Of a stretch of 64,000 nt of DNA, positions 40,519 through 49,784 are shown in pieces. Both the position numbers and the translations under genes were made by a program. This stretch comes from an uncultured Lachnospiraceae bacterium (GTDB taxonomy: Bacteria; Bacillota; Clostridia; Lachnospirales; Lachnospiraceae). Numbering within the stretch: position 1 is the stretch's first letter; each line of letters opens with the position of its first letter. The DNA is taken from positions 16,989 through 80,988 of the forward strand of contig CAJURQ010000012.1 of NCBI GenBank assembly GCA_910588955.1, written 5' to 3'. The notes beneath the pieces are model-generated. The model did not search any database. It saw nothing but the letters and a program-made list of their open reading frames with translations, and was not told where the DNA came from.

Positions 40519-42891
40519 ATGAGATTGGACAGAATATTTCAGCAAAAATCCGGAAACAAAACAAGAAACAAAACCGGAAATAAAACAGGAGGGTTTGGGT
40601 ATGCCGCGCTCATGCTCCTTTGCGCCATGTGCGCGGCGCTCTTTGGCTGCGGGGGCGGCGAGGAGGCAGAAATTTCTATGGGACGGTATGCGGACAGGGA
40701 GGTAAAGCTGCCCGGCGCGGGGTACGAATATATGCATCCCTGTGCGGACGGAGGTTATTATCTTTTCGGAAATGATGTGGACCTGACCCACGTGGCGGCG
40801 GACGGCAAGGTCAGCAGGGAGAAATGGGGTTGGGAGAAGAATGCCAATATCCATGTCAAATTTTCCTATGGCGTTTCGGATGATGGCGCGGTGATTTTCG
40901 GCTATACGCCCATGTTTTATTCGGATGAGGAGTACGAGGCATATGCCACTGAGGGGGATAACCGTTATCTGTACTACTATGTGAGCGAGGACGGGGACAG
41001 GCAGCCGCTTGACCTTCGCGGGACGGATTACAAAAAAGCGACGAATCTGGAAAGATTTGCCTTTGCCCCGGACGGGAGAGTCTACGCCGCGTCCAACTCC
41101 TGTGTGTACCGCATTAACGTAGAGAGCGGGGAGACGGAGAGCCTGTTTGCCACCGGGGAGCAGGTGCGGGAATTTGCCTTTGTGGGCGACACCATGCTTG
41201 CCGTGGACAAAGAGAAAGCGTATCTCTATGACATGGCGGGGGAAAAGCCGCTCTCTGACAACACGGTACTGAACGAGTTTGTAACGTCCCATCAGAACGG
41301 GCGTATCGCGCTGGCGGTGGGGGAGCAGACGGCGGAGGAGACGCAGGAGGGCGGCTCAGAGGTGCTCTATCTCGCCTGTCGTACCGGGCTGTACCGCTAT
41401 GTGTGGGGCGGTTCGGTGATCGAGCAGATCGCGGACGGGCAGATGACTGCGCTAGGGGACAGCCAGTATAATCCCTACGCGCTGCAGATTTTGCCTGACG
41501 GGGAGTTCCGGGTCTATTTCAGTGGCAATTACATGGCGGAGCTGTACTATGACGAGACGCTGCCGATGAAGCCGTCCAAGGAGCTTGCGGTCTACAGCCT
41601 GAGAGAGAACGGGCGTGTCCGCTACGCGGGGCGTCTGTTCCAGAAGGAGCACCCGGATGTGCTGGTCAGGTATGAGACGGGGATGGACGGCGACAATGCG
41701 GTCAACAGGGAGGACGCGCTGAAAAACCTGAATACGAGGATACTTGCCGGAGAAGTGCCGGATGTGATCATACTGGATGACATGGATATGGAACGGTATG
41801 CGGATAAGGGCGTGCTGAGGGAACTGGATGCGCTCCTTGCGCCCTACGAGGAGGAGGGCGTCCTGTACCAAAGCATTGTGGAAGGTATGCGCATGACGGA
41901 GGAAGAGAAAATATATGGCGTGCCGATGACGGTGGAACTGCCGCTGTATTACGGGGAAAAGAAATACGTGGGCGACATGCAGGGACTGGACGAACTGGCG
42001 GCGGGAGCGGAGTTTGCGAGGGCGGAGCACCCGGAGGGGCCGCTGATCGATACGCCCTATCAGAGCAATCTGTTTGACCTGATGATTCCGCTCTGCCTGC
42101 CGGCGTGGACGAAGGAGGACGGCAGTCCGGATACGGAGAGCCTGACGGCATTCTATCGGACGGCAAAGAGGCTGTGGGAGCTGGACAGCGCGGGAATGAG
42201 CGGGGAGCAGAGGCGTAAGTGGCAGCAGGATGTGGCGGATGAGGAGGCGGATTTGTCCAATATCATGTTCACGCAGTATGAGGACATCTACAATATCGGG
42301 GAGACGTGGATCGCCCTCGGCTACATGAAAAACGCGTGGTACGGGATGACGAATCTGCACACGCGAATGGAGAATTACCGCAACGGTTATTCCATCTATA
42401 AAGAGCTGGAAGATGAGGTTGCTTACGGGAGGCTGACAGGTCAGGCGGGAAATGTATACCGGGCGAGGACCATTGTCGGGTTGTGTGAGCAGGCAAAAGA
42501 GCCGGAACTCGGTGAGATGTTTATGGAACTGTTATTGTCGGACACCATGATGCAGAAATGGTGGTTGGAAGGGCATTTCGACGGCGGACTGCCGATTCGG
42601 AAGGATTCTCTTGTCTCCCTTCTGGACTTCAATAATCGTGCCTTTGCCGAGGTCAAGGGGTGGACGAAACAGGAGATTGAAGTGGTGTACAAGGAGATGT
42701 TCTGGCCCACGGAGGAAGAACGCCAGTGGCTGTTTGACAGGATGGAAGAGTCCGACCACTGTTACAGAAAAGGCACGTTTCTGGAAGAGACAGTCAGGGA
42801 AGTCGGCGTCCGGGTGCTTGACGGGGAGCTGACGCCGGAGGAGGGAGCGAGGGAAGTTGAGAGGAAGACGGCGATCGCGATGGAAGAGTAG
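40519..42891 (+). CDS. Lipoprotein paralogue: repeat-rich half fused to solute-binding half
   Basis: A 790-residue tandem paralogue of the preceding gene, with the same order of blocks: ADREVKLPGAGYEYMHP, FAFAPDGRVYAAS, CRTGLYRYVWGGSVIEQIAD, LFQKEHPDVLVRYETGMDGD and AGEVPDVIILDDMD. It has a longer N terminus with the repeat GNKTRNKTGNKTGG before the hydrophobic segment and lipobox ALFGC. The ribosome binding site GGAGAGG lies 8 bases before ATG, 13 bases after the previous stop. Its 3' end overlaps the first permease gene by 35 bases. The two copies differ mostly in the middle of the solute-binding half, which suggests different ligands. Confidence 0.75.
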   Translation: MRLDRIFQQKSGNKTRNKTGNKTGGFGYAALMLLCAMCAALFGCGGGEEAEISMGRYADREVKLPGAGYEYMHPCADGGYYLFGNDVDLTHVAADGKVSREKWGWEKNANIHVKFSYGVSDDGAVIFGYTPMFYSDEEYEAYATEGDNRYLYYYVSEDGDRQPLDLRGTDYKKATNLERFAFAPDGRVYAASNSCVYRINVESGETESLFATGEQVREFAFVGDTMLAVDKEKAYLYDMAGEKPLSDNTVLNEFVTSHQNGRIALAVGEQTAEETQEGGSEVLYLACRTGLYRYVWGGSVIEQIADGQMTALGDSQYNPYALQILPDGEFRVYFSGNYMAELYYDETLPMKPSKELAVYSLRENGRVRYAGRLFQKEHPDVLVRYETGMDGDNAVNREDALKNLNTRILAGEVPDVIILDDMDMERYADKGVLRELDALLAPYEEEGVLYQSIVEGMRMTEEEKIYGVPMTVELPLYYGEKKYVGDMQGLDELAAGAEFARAEHPEGPLIDTPYQSNLFDLMIPLCLPAWTKEDGSPDTESLTAFYRTAKRLWELDSAGMSGEQRRKWQQDVADEEADLSNIMFTQYEDIYNIGETWIALGYMKNAWYGMTNLHTRMENYRNGYSIYKELEDEVAYGRLTGQAGNVYRARTIVGLCEQAKEPELGEMFMELLLSDTMMQKWWLEGHFDGGLPIRKDSLVSLLDFNNRAFAEVKGWTKQEIEVVYKEMFWPTEEERQWLFDRMEESDHCYRKGTFLEETVREVGVRVLDGELTPEEGAREVERKTAIAMEE

Positions 42892-43723
42892 GCGGCTTTT
42901 GTTTCTGCTGCCGGGACTTTCGGGAGTTATGATTTTTTACCTGCTCCCCTTTTTGGAGGTGGTGCGGCGCTCGTTCCTTAAATCCGGCAACAACGCTTTC
43001 GTGGGGACGGACAATTACCGCGCGGTGTTTGCAAACGGCGCCTTTGTGCTTGCCGCGCGAAATACGCTTCTGTACATGGCGGCGGGCGTGCCGCTTCTGA
43101 TGGGAATCAGCCTGTTTCTGTCGCTGCTTTTGCGAAACCTTGTATTGCGCCGCAGGCTGGTGTCGGCAATGCTTCTGCCTATGGCGGTGCCGGCGGCGGT
43201 CATGGTGTTGACGATGCAGATTCTGATTGACAGGCAGGGTGTCATCAACGGAATACTGACATATGTGTCGGAAAAAATAACGGCGCTCCCCGACTTTACC
43301 GCCATCGACTATCTCAATACCGGGTGGGCGCTGGTGGTGGTGGTTTGCAGCTTCTTGTGGAAAAACACGGGGTATATGGTCATTCTCTGGCTGGCGGGTC
43401 TTGCGGCGCTGCCGAAGGAAGTGGAGGAGGCGGCACAGGTGGACGGCGCGAACAGATGGCAGAGCTGGCATTATATCATCAGACCGGGGCTTTCCGGAAG
43501 CTTCTTTACCATAGGGATGCTTTCCGTACTGCAGATTTTCAAGAGCTATAGGGAGGTATGGATGGTGGCGGGCAGTTACCCGCAGGAGCGCATTTATTTT
43601 TTGCAGCACCTTCTGCAGAACTGGTATCTGAAACTGGAGTTTGACAGGATGGCGGCGCTGACGGTGATCTTGTCGCTTGTGCTGCTGGTGGTGTGCCTAT
43701 TGTTACAGAAGAGACTGGAGTAA
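42857..43723 (+). CDS. ABC sugar-type permease, first subunit
   Basis: A 288-residue inner membrane permease of the MalF/UgpA group with six membrane segments. The EAA loop that contacts the ATPase reads EVEEAAQVDGANRWQSWHYI, followed by RPGLSGSF. It starts at TTG 42857 inside the end of the lipoprotein gene, with GAGGGAG before it; translation is probably coupled. It pairs with the permease at 43738. No ATPase gene is present in the cluster, so a shared MsmX-type ATPase is likely used, as is common in Firmicutes. Confidence 0.88.
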   Translation: MRGRRRSRWKSRRLLFLLPGLSGVMIFYLLPFLEVVRRSFLKSGNNAFVGTDNYRAVFANGAFVLAARNTLLYMAAGVPLLMGISLFLSLLLRNLVLRRRLVSAMLLPMAVPAAVMVLTMQILIDRQGVINGILTYVSEKITALPDFTAIDYLNTGWALVVVVCSFLWKNTGYMVILWLAGLAALPKEVEEAAQVDGANRWQSWHYIIRPGLSGSFFTIGMLSVLQIFKSYREVWMVAGSYPQERIYFLQHLLQNWYLKLEFDRMAALTVILSLVLLVVCLLLQKRLE

Positions 43724-43737
43724 CGGAAAGTGGAAGT

Positions 43738-44691
43738 ATGTTTGGAGAGAAACAGATAGCGCAAGGAGAAAATGAGAATTTGGATGGAAAAAAATGGGAT
43801 ATAACAGCCCCGGCATGGGCGGTACGGGGGCACGGCAGATGGCGGAAAAAGAAAATTGCATGGCTCGCCGCGGCAGTCTGTGTGCTGGCGGCGGCTTTCG
43901 TCTGCGCGCCCCTTCTCATGATTCCCGGCGGCTCGCTGATGGACGGCACGGAGATGAAGCGGATTCTGTCGCCGATTCTTGGGGAGGGGCAGGGCTTTGC
44001 GGTGTGGCACCTGATTCCTCTCTATCCGACCATCGATCATTTTTACAGGCTCCTCATCGAGTCGCCCGCTTTTTATCATCTTTTCTGGAATACGGTGGGC
44101 ATGACGGCGGCGATTCTTCTGGGGCAGTTAATCGTGGGGCTGCCTTCGGCGTGGGCGTTTGCCGCCTTTCGGTTCCGGGGCAGGGATTTTCTGTTCGGGC
44201 TGTATGTGGTGCTCATGCTTCTGCCCTTTCAGGTGATGCTTCTGCCGCAGTATATCGTATTGCAGGAGCTGCACTTGTACAATCATCCCGCGGCGGTGAT
44301 CCTTCCGGCAGTCTTTTCCACCTTTCCCGTGTTTATCATGTACCGAGGATTTACCCAGATTGACGCGGAAATTCTGGAAGCCGCCAGACTGGACGGCGCG
44401 GGGGAACTGCAGATATTTTTCTACATTGGTCTGCCTCTCGGGCGGATGGGCATACAGGCGGCGATGGTCTTGAGCTTTCTCGAATACTGGAATCTGGTGG
44501 AGCAGCCTATGGCGTTTTTGGAGGAAAAGGCGGCATGGCCCCTGTCCCTCTATCTACCGCAGATCACGATCGAGCAGGCGGGGTTCGCCTTTGCGGTGGC
44601 GGTGATGGCGCTGATCCCCGCGCTGTTTGTCTTTGCGCTTGGACAGGACGCGCTGGAGGAGGGAATCGCGTATATAGGAGTGAAAGGGTAG
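43738..44691 (+). CDS. ABC sugar-type permease, second subunit
   Basis: A 317-residue permease of the MalG/UgpE group with six membrane segments. The EAA loop reads ILEAARLDGAGELQIFFYIGL. The N terminus is longer than usual, about 40 hydrophilic residues before the first helix (KKKIAWLAAAVCVLAAAFVC). ATG 43738 is chosen by GTGGAAG before it; a later in-frame TTG at 43780 is an alternative. It stands 14 bases after the first permease and 7 bases before the HlyD-like gene. Confidence 0.88.
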   Translation: MFGEKQIAQGENENLDGKKWDITAPAWAVRGHGRWRKKKIAWLAAAVCVLAAAFVCAPLLMIPGGSLMDGTEMKRILSPILGEGQGFAVWHLIPLYPTIDHFYRLLIESPAFYHLFWNTVGMTAAILLGQLIVGLPSAWAFAAFRFRGRDFLFGLYVVLMLLPFQVMLLPQYIVLQELHLYNHPAAVILPAVFSTFPVFIMYRGFTQIDAEILEAARLDGAGELQIFFYIGLPLGRMGIQAAMVLSFLEYWNLVEQPMAFLEEKAAWPLSLYLPQITIEQAGFAFAVAVMALIPALFVFALGQDALEEGIAYIGVKG

Positions 44692-44698
44692 GGTCAGA

Positions 44699-46033
44699 AT
44701 GGAATCGAAGAAAAAACTGTGGCGGGGTTTTGCCCTTTTTATGGCGGTTATGCTAATTATGACATATGTGTCACGAATGGTCTATGTGAGCCGGATGCCG
44801 AGGGTCAGGTGGAGCAGTCCCACGGCGGCGTCTATTCGCCATAAGATCGTGTCGGAGGGTACGGTGGAGGTGGTCAACTCCCAAGCGGTGATCGGGCTGG
44901 ACGGTCTGCTCGTAAAAGAGGTATGCGTGGCGGCGGGCGACCGGATCGAGGCGGGAACGGTTCTTTACGAGGTGGATATGGAGGATGTGCTCGCGCAGCT
45001 TGCGGAGCTCGAGGCGCAGGAGCAGGCATGGCAGAATCAGGAACAGGCAAAGCGGCGGGACGCGGCGACGGACGCTGTCCGGGCGCAGGAGGATTATGAC
45101 ACAACTGTCATAGAACTTGACAGAAAAATCGCGGAGGAGACAAAAAAGCTGGAGGAACTGTTGGAGGATTTGGACACCCACATGTTCCGCATTCCGGAAG
45201 AAGACGCCTCCGATGAGATCTGGATCGCGTGGGCGGATGAGCGGCTGCAGCTTGACCGGGAGATTGCGGAGAAAAAACGGCTGATCGAGGATGGGCAGTT
45301 GGAGAAGGAGAAGATATTACGCCAGGCGGATCGAAATATAGAGGACGCCAGACGCGCCCAGAGCGCGGCGGAGAATGGGCTTGATTTGGGGGTGTCCGGC
45401 GTCAGTCAGGTGCGGGACAGACAGGAGCGGATCGCGTTTCTGACGGCGCTTTCCCAGAATGAGGGTAAGGTGACGGCCCAGAGCGCGGGCGACGTGCTGG
45501 ATGTGATGATGCAGTCCGGTATGCGGATGGGAACGGATGTGGTTCTTCGCTATGCCGACGATACGGGCAGCAGGATATTCCGCACGGTCATCAGCCAAGA
45601 GCAGAAAGGCATGGTGCATACGGGGGACACGGTCAGACTCACATTTCCGGGAAGCGCCGAGGAAACCTCCGAGACGATCGATTCCATCGTGCAGGAAAAC
45701 GGCAGTTATACTGTGACGATCCGTCTGGAACCGGGCGTGGCGCTCGGGCGCACCGAGGGCGTTATGGAGCTTGATACCACCTCGGAAATCTACGACTTTG
45801 TAGTGCCGGTCAGGGCGCTTCACAACGACGGCAGCAACGCGGTCTATATTCTGGAAGAGAAGGAGGGGATCCTCGGCACGGAGCTGAGCGTCAGGAGTCT
45901 GACCGTGCGTCTCCTTGAACAGAACGAGGAGTATGCGGCGGTGGCGGACGAGTTAATGTCGGACGACATGAAGATTGTGACGGACTGCGATCAGGAACTG
46001 AGAAACGGCGATGTGGTAAAAGAATGGGAATAA
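44699..46033 (+). CDS. HlyD-like membrane-fusion/adaptor protein
   Basis: A 444-residue protein with one N-terminal membrane helix (FALFMAVMLIMTYVSRMVYV), a biotinyl-lipoyl-like half (IVSEGTVEVVNSQAVIGLDG, LVKEVCVAAGDRIEAGTVLY), a long coiled coil (about 95-225, rich in Glu, Lys and Gln), and a beta-barrel C-terminal part. This is the layout of HlyD/RND-type adaptors. It is unusual in a sugar-ABC operon, because adaptors normally serve export. It has 7 bases after the permease stop. It may link the transporter to the wall, or serve an exporter coded elsewhere. Confidence 0.7.
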   Translation: MESKKKLWRGFALFMAVMLIMTYVSRMVYVSRMPRVRWSSPTAASIRHKIVSEGTVEVVNSQAVIGLDGLLVKEVCVAAGDRIEAGTVLYEVDMEDVLAQLAELEAQEQAWQNQEQAKRRDAATDAVRAQEDYDTTVIELDRKIAEETKKLEELLEDLDTHMFRIPEEDASDEIWIAWADERLQLDREIAEKKRLIEDGQLEKEKILRQADRNIEDARRAQSAAENGLDLGVSGVSQVRDRQERIAFLTALSQNEGKVTAQSAGDVLDVMMQSGMRMGTDVVLRYADDTGSRIFRTVISQEQKGMVHTGDTVRLTFPGSAEETSETIDSIVQENGSYTVTIRLEPGVALGRTEGVMELDTTSEIYDFVVPVRALHNDGSNAVYILEEKEGILGTELSVRSLTVRLLEQNEEYAAVADELMSDDMKIVTDCDQELRNGDVVKEWE

Positions 46034-46043
46034 AGTGAAAACT

Positions 46044-46072
46044 TTGCGATAGAGACTGTTTAATGATATAAT
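46044..46072 (+). promoter_or_regulatory. Promoter directly before the CapA-like gene (leaderless candidate)
   Basis: TTGCGA at 46044-46049, 17-base spacer, TATAAT at 46067-46072. The ATG at 46079 begins only 6 bases after the -10 box, where transcription itself should start. No ribosome binding site is present. Confidence 0.6.
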
Positions 46073-46078
46073 GGTCGC

Positions 46079-47395
46079 ATGGCTAAGAAAAGATCGCGAA
46101 AAAAGACAAAGAAAAAGAGAATAAGGTTTCACAGAAGCTTTTTCCTGCCCTTTTTGATTACCCTGACGGCGGCGGTGGCGCTGGGCGTTCTGGCGTTGGC
46201 GGCGCATCAGTGGATTATGGCGCCGGTGAAGACGAAGCCGTCGGATGAGGTCCGGTCGGATTATGAAAAGGAGACGCCGGAAACCGACCGTGCGGAGACG
46301 GAAGAAAATGACACGAGTGTCGGAGAAGGGACGGAGCCTGCCGCGCCGGAGGAAGAGCCGGAAGCGGTTTCCAAATATCAGGAGGAGCTGGATGACCCGG
46401 CATATATGGAGGAGAATAACATCTATGTGGTGGAGCCCGCCGAAGCCGGAAGGGTGACCATGACCTTTGCGGGGGATGTTCTGTTTGACGACCACTATGC
46501 CATCACGGGCACGGTTCGCGCAAGCGGTGATATCTCGCAGGGGATTATGCCCGAGGTCATGGAGCGGATGCAGGCGGCGGATATCATGATGTTAAACAAT
46601 GAGTTCGCCTACTCCAACAGGGGGACGCCTCTCGAGGAGAAACAGTTTACGTTCCGTGCCAGACCGGAGACGGCGGCATACTTGACGGATCTTGGGGTAG
46701 ATATCGTATCGCTGGCGAACAACCACGCCTACGACTACGGACCGGATGCTCTGGAGGATACACTTACTACCCTGCGTGAGACGGGAATCCCCTACGTGGG
46801 TGCGGGGCGCGATATCAGCGAGGCGAGAAAGCCGGTCTACTATATTGTGGGGGATATCAAGATTGCCTTTGTGTCGGCGACCCAGATCGAGCGGCTCGAC
46901 ACGCCGGACACGAAGGAGGCAACGGAGACTTCTCCCGGCGTGTTCCGCTGCTGGAACGGGGAAAAGCTCATGGAGACCGTTCGTGAGGCGGCAAAAAACA
47001 GCGATTTCGTGGTGGCTTACATACACTGGGGGACGGAAAATCAGGCGGAGCTTGACTGGGCGCAGCTAAAACAGGCGCCGGAGCTTGTCGCGGCGGGGGC
47101 GGATCTGGTGATCGGGGACCATCCACACTGTCTGCAGCCCATCGGCGTGATTCAGGGCGTGCCCGTGATTTACAGTCTGGGCAATTTCTGGTTCAACTCA
47201 AAGACACTGGACACCGGCATGGTGGAAGTGGTGATCGACGAGACGGGAATCGTGAGTTATCAGTTTGTTCCCTGCCTGCAGAGCGGATGCCGTACCACGC
47301 TCTTACAGGGCGCGGAGAAGGAGCGGGTGCTCGCCTATATGCGCGGCATTTCCGAGGGCGTGCGGATCGACGGGGACGGGTTTGTGAGCTGGTAG
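46079..47395 (+). CDS. CapA-family protein (poly-gamma-glutamate capsule-like)
   Basis: A 438-residue protein. A lysine/arginine-rich start (AKKRSRKKTKKKR) precedes one membrane helix (FFLPFLITLTAAVALGVLAL), then an acidic linker of about 75 residues, then the CapA metallophosphatase-like domain: MTFAGDVLFDDHYA, IMMLNNEFAYSNRG, DIVSLANNHAYDYG, YIHWGTENQ and LVIGDHPHCLQPI. The family is linked to poly-gamma-glutamate export or retention, but many members lie without capsule genes and their reaction is uncertain. No capB/capC is nearby. It may be translated from a leaderless mRNA. Confidence 0.85.
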   Translation: MAKKRSRKKTKKKRIRFHRSFFLPFLITLTAAVALGVLALAAHQWIMAPVKTKPSDEVRSDYEKETPETDRAETEENDTSVGEGTEPAAPEEEPEAVSKYQEELDDPAYMEENNIYVVEPAEAGRVTMTFAGDVLFDDHYAITGTVRASGDISQGIMPEVMERMQAADIMMLNNEFAYSNRGTPLEEKQFTFRARPETAAYLTDLGVDIVSLANNHAYDYGPDALEDTLTTLRETGIPYVGAGRDISEARKPVYYIVGDIKIAFVSATQIERLDTPDTKEATETSPGVFRCWNGEKLMETVREAAKNSDFVVAYIHWGTENQAELDWAQLKQAPELVAAGADLVIGDHPHCLQPIGVIQGVPVIYSLGNFWFNSKTLDTGMVEVVIDETGIVSYQFVPCLQSGCRTTLLQGAEKERVLAYMRGISEGVRIDGDGFVSW

Positions 47396-47418
47396 AAAAA
47401 GCATTCTCGATTATCAAG

Positions 47419-47447
47419 CAGATGATTTTAAAAATCTGATTTTTTTG
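47419..47447 (+). terminator. Terminator after the CapA-like gene
   Basis: CAGAT (47419-47423) pairs with ATCTG (47434-47438), followed by ATTTTTTT. The stem is short but the T tract is strong. Confidence 0.6.
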
Positions 47448-47562
47448 TCAGAGTGAAACTTTCCCGGCGGTTGAATCGTATTATTTATAGAGAGGCTAAG
47501 AACAGAAGACAGAAGCCTGATGCTATAGGAAAACAAATCGCCAGACAGAAAGGATGACAGTT

Positions 47563-48810
47563 ATGAATATAGGAAACAGTTACGCTTCATGGATGCATAA
47601 TACGCCGCCGACGGGACACGGCAGCCGCTCCGGGCAGCCCGGTAAGGTTCAGGAAGAGAAAAAGACCGAGGATATGACGTACCGTGAGCAGATCCTTGCC
47701 CATATGGAAGAGATGGCGAAAAAGGTGAGGGAAGGAAAAGTGGAGCCGACTTTCCAGACAGGCGCGCAGTCTTTTACCATAAAGGAGTGGGAAAAGCTTC
47801 TGGCGGATTTTGACGACGCGGAGGAGGCTTTGCAGGAGCAGATCAAGGAACTGATCGCGGAAGTGGAAAAGCAGGCGGCGAAAGAGGCGATGAGAAGGGA
47901 AGCGGAAGGCAAGCCTGAGGGCGACGGTGCTGGGACGGATGTGACAAACGTGTCAGTTCCCGAAGCGGCACAGCCGACGGTGGCGTGGGATAATTGTATA
48001 GATGTGGAGGTGACGGACCCGGAGGAGCTTATGGAGCTTCTTACGGGCGAGGTGACCAAGAGCACCTTCCCCACAGACGATCCCGAACACAAGCACTGGT
48101 TTATCACCTGCTACAGTCAGGATGGGATCTGGTGCAAGGAAGCCTATTTTGACGGGAATAAATGGGTTAATAAAGACTGCTGGAAATTTTCCTATACGGA
48201 GCCGGGGCAGTATGAGAAGGTGATGGCGTTTTTGGAGCGGTTTCCGCAGGACGCGAACCTGCGTTTTGCATCCCACAAAGAGTTTTGGGAAGACTTTCTG
48301 GCGGGGAAGATCGACGAGGACGATTTCGTCAACTTCTTTGAGACTTCGACGGATAAGGACGGCGTGCCGGATTATACCTATGAGAAGGACGGTTCCACTT
48401 ACATAGACCGGGAGAAGATGAAGTACGCCAAATATATGAACGGCTTTGGCGCGCATTTTTACACGGCGGAGGAGATGGATCTGATCTGGCGGGCGGTGAT
48501 TCATGAGAACCGAAAAGGCTTGCAGAAAATTTCTGACTATGGCGGACAGATGACGGTTCCGAAAGATGCGAGACCCGGAACCGAAAAGGACGAGGAGGAC
48601 GACGACCTTGAGACGAATATTATCACCAAACCCGACGGTTCCACGGTGTTAGAGATCAAGACAAGCTACGGCGTGATGGAGGTGGAAATCACGGAGGCGC
48701 AGAAGTTCGGGCTGCAGTATGAGGCGCGCCCGGCGGCGCGGAGCGGCAGAAGCGTGTCGGCAGGAGCCCTTGCACATGCGGCGGCAGCGTATGGGAGCGT
48801 GGAGGTGTGA
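47563..48810 (+). CDS. Unrecognised acidic protein, first of a pair
   Basis: About 415 residues, soluble, no signal peptide. The N-terminal half has a low-complexity start (NTPPTGHGSRSGQPGK) and a charged coiled coil (EALQEQIKELIAEVEKQAAK). The centre has a compact block with WFITCYSQDGIWCKEAYFDG and two Cys. The C-terminal part ends in an Ala-rich stretch. ATG 47563 follows AAAGGATG by about 7 bases; the ATG at 47554 is too close to that box. The next gene starts 1 base after the stop, so they form a pair. Related proteins are known to me only as hypothetical proteins of Lachnospiraceae. Confidence 0.7.
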   Translation: MNIGNSYASWMHNTPPTGHGSRSGQPGKVQEEKKTEDMTYREQILAHMEEMAKKVREGKVEPTFQTGAQSFTIKEWEKLLADFDDAEEALQEQIKELIAEVEKQAAKEAMRREAEGKPEGDGAGTDVTNVSVPEAAQPTVAWDNCIDVEVTDPEELMELLTGEVTKSTFPTDDPEHKHWFITCYSQDGIWCKEAYFDGNKWVNKDCWKFSYTEPGQYEKVMAFLERFPQDANLRFASHKEFWEDFLAGKIDEDDFVNFFETSTDKDGVPDYTYEKDGSTYIDREKMKYAKYMNGFGAHFYTAEEMDLIWRAVIHENRKGLQKISDYGGQMTVPKDARPGTEKDEEDDDLETNIITKPDGSTVLEIKTSYGVMEVEITEAQKFGLQYEARPAARSGRSVSAGALAHAAAAYGSVEV

Positions 48811-48811
48811 T

Positions 48812-49678
48812 ATGGGCGTCAGCGGCGTGGGAAGTCGGAATACTTACATCTATAATACACAGACGGGAAAGCTTTCCTCGAAGGACGGGCAGCAGGACGC
48901 CTTTGTGGATTACTTTAACGGGGATATCAGCGGTGATGAGGATGACACCCTGAACGGGTTTGACAGGGCAAGAAAAGCGGAAATAGAAAATCTGATTGAT
49001 ACTTGGACGCAGTTTGACAGTACACTTTTAAACGAACCGGGGAAAGTGGAATATGAGATTACCACGGAGTCCGTTGACGCGGTGACTTCCACCGTGCAGG
49101 TGGACGGCGGCAAAATTTTTACATGCTACCACGGCGGCTTATTTACCTATGCCGATCCTTCCGCACTCTTTCACAAAGCAGGACCATTCCAGACATACGA
49201 ACATAAGGGGTACGACCCTTCTGACAACAGTGTCAATATTGCAGTGGGCGATGTGTTTAACCTTGGAAACGGGTACAGACTGCGCGTGGGGAAGGATAAA
49301 GTTTACTGCGAAGGGTACGGACACAAAAATTGGGAAAATGATGAGAGAGCGCAGGCACTTTCGTGGGGTCTCGGCGCACTGATCCACTTTTCGGAGGGAC
49401 GGTGGTCCGGCGTCATGCTCGAGTTTAGAGACAGGGTGTCTGCCGCGTCCGACAGGGGCGACCTGATGGGAGGCACGACGCCCATGCTGCTAGAGCTGCT
49501 GCGGCAGCTTGGCGTGGATACCGACCGGGAATTTATCTTAAACGGCACGAAATGCGAGGTGCGGAACGGAAAAATCCGTGAGGTTGGCGACAAGTGGGGC
49601 GTGGCGCGCAATGTGCGCGACGAGGCGATCAGAAAGTACGAGGAGGAGATGTCCCGACCGCTTTCAAGCTGGAAATAA
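48812..49678 (+). CDS. Unrecognised protein, second of a pair
   Basis: A 288-residue soluble protein. It begins MGVSGVGSRNTYIYNTQTGK and contains DISGDEDDTLNGFDRARKAE, FTCYHGGLFTYADPSALFH and VKYEEE-like charged helices near the end. No signal peptide, membrane helix or known motif was found. GGAGGTGTG lies 4 bases before ATG 48812. It is tightly coupled to the preceding gene, and both end at the L10 leader of rplJ. The first gene and this one both have Asn/Gly/Thr-rich starts, which may hint at a common export or assembly signal; this is speculative. Confidence 0.7.
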   Translation: MGVSGVGSRNTYIYNTQTGKLSSKDGQQDAFVDYFNGDISGDEDDTLNGFDRARKAEIENLIDTWTQFDSTLLNEPGKVEYEITTESVDAVTSTVQVDGGKIFTCYHGGLFTYADPSALFHKAGPFQTYEHKGYDPSDNSVNIAVGDVFNLGNGYRLRVGKDKVYCEGYGHKNWENDERAQALSWGLGALIHFSEGRWSGVMLEFRDRVSAASDRGDLMGGTTPMLLELLRQLGVDTDREFILNGTKCEVRNGKIREVGDKWGVARNVRDEAIRKYEEEMSRPLSSWK

Positions 49679-49750
49679 GAAGAGTTAAGCTGTTTGTGGG
49701 CGGAAAATGCCCACGGCGGACAAAAATGCTGTTATATTTGGCAAAAACAG

Positions 49751-49780
49751 TTGACAGCCCTGCGCGCGCTGTGCTATAGT
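49751..49780 (+). promoter_or_regulatory. Promoter of rplJ-rplL
   Basis: TTGACA at 49751-49756 and TATAGT at 49775-49780, spacer 18 bases. Confidence 0.75.
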
Positions 49781-49784
49781 AGCA

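Noticed and set aside
39441..42360. Long minus-strand frames inside the two lipoprotein genes
   Set aside because: Composition is typical of antisense shadows; the plus-strand genes have signal peptides, lipoboxes and paralogy.
42794..43609. 271-codon minus-strand frame over the permease gene
   Set aside because: Rich in His, Arg and Gln without domains; the permease has clear membrane segments and an EAA loop.
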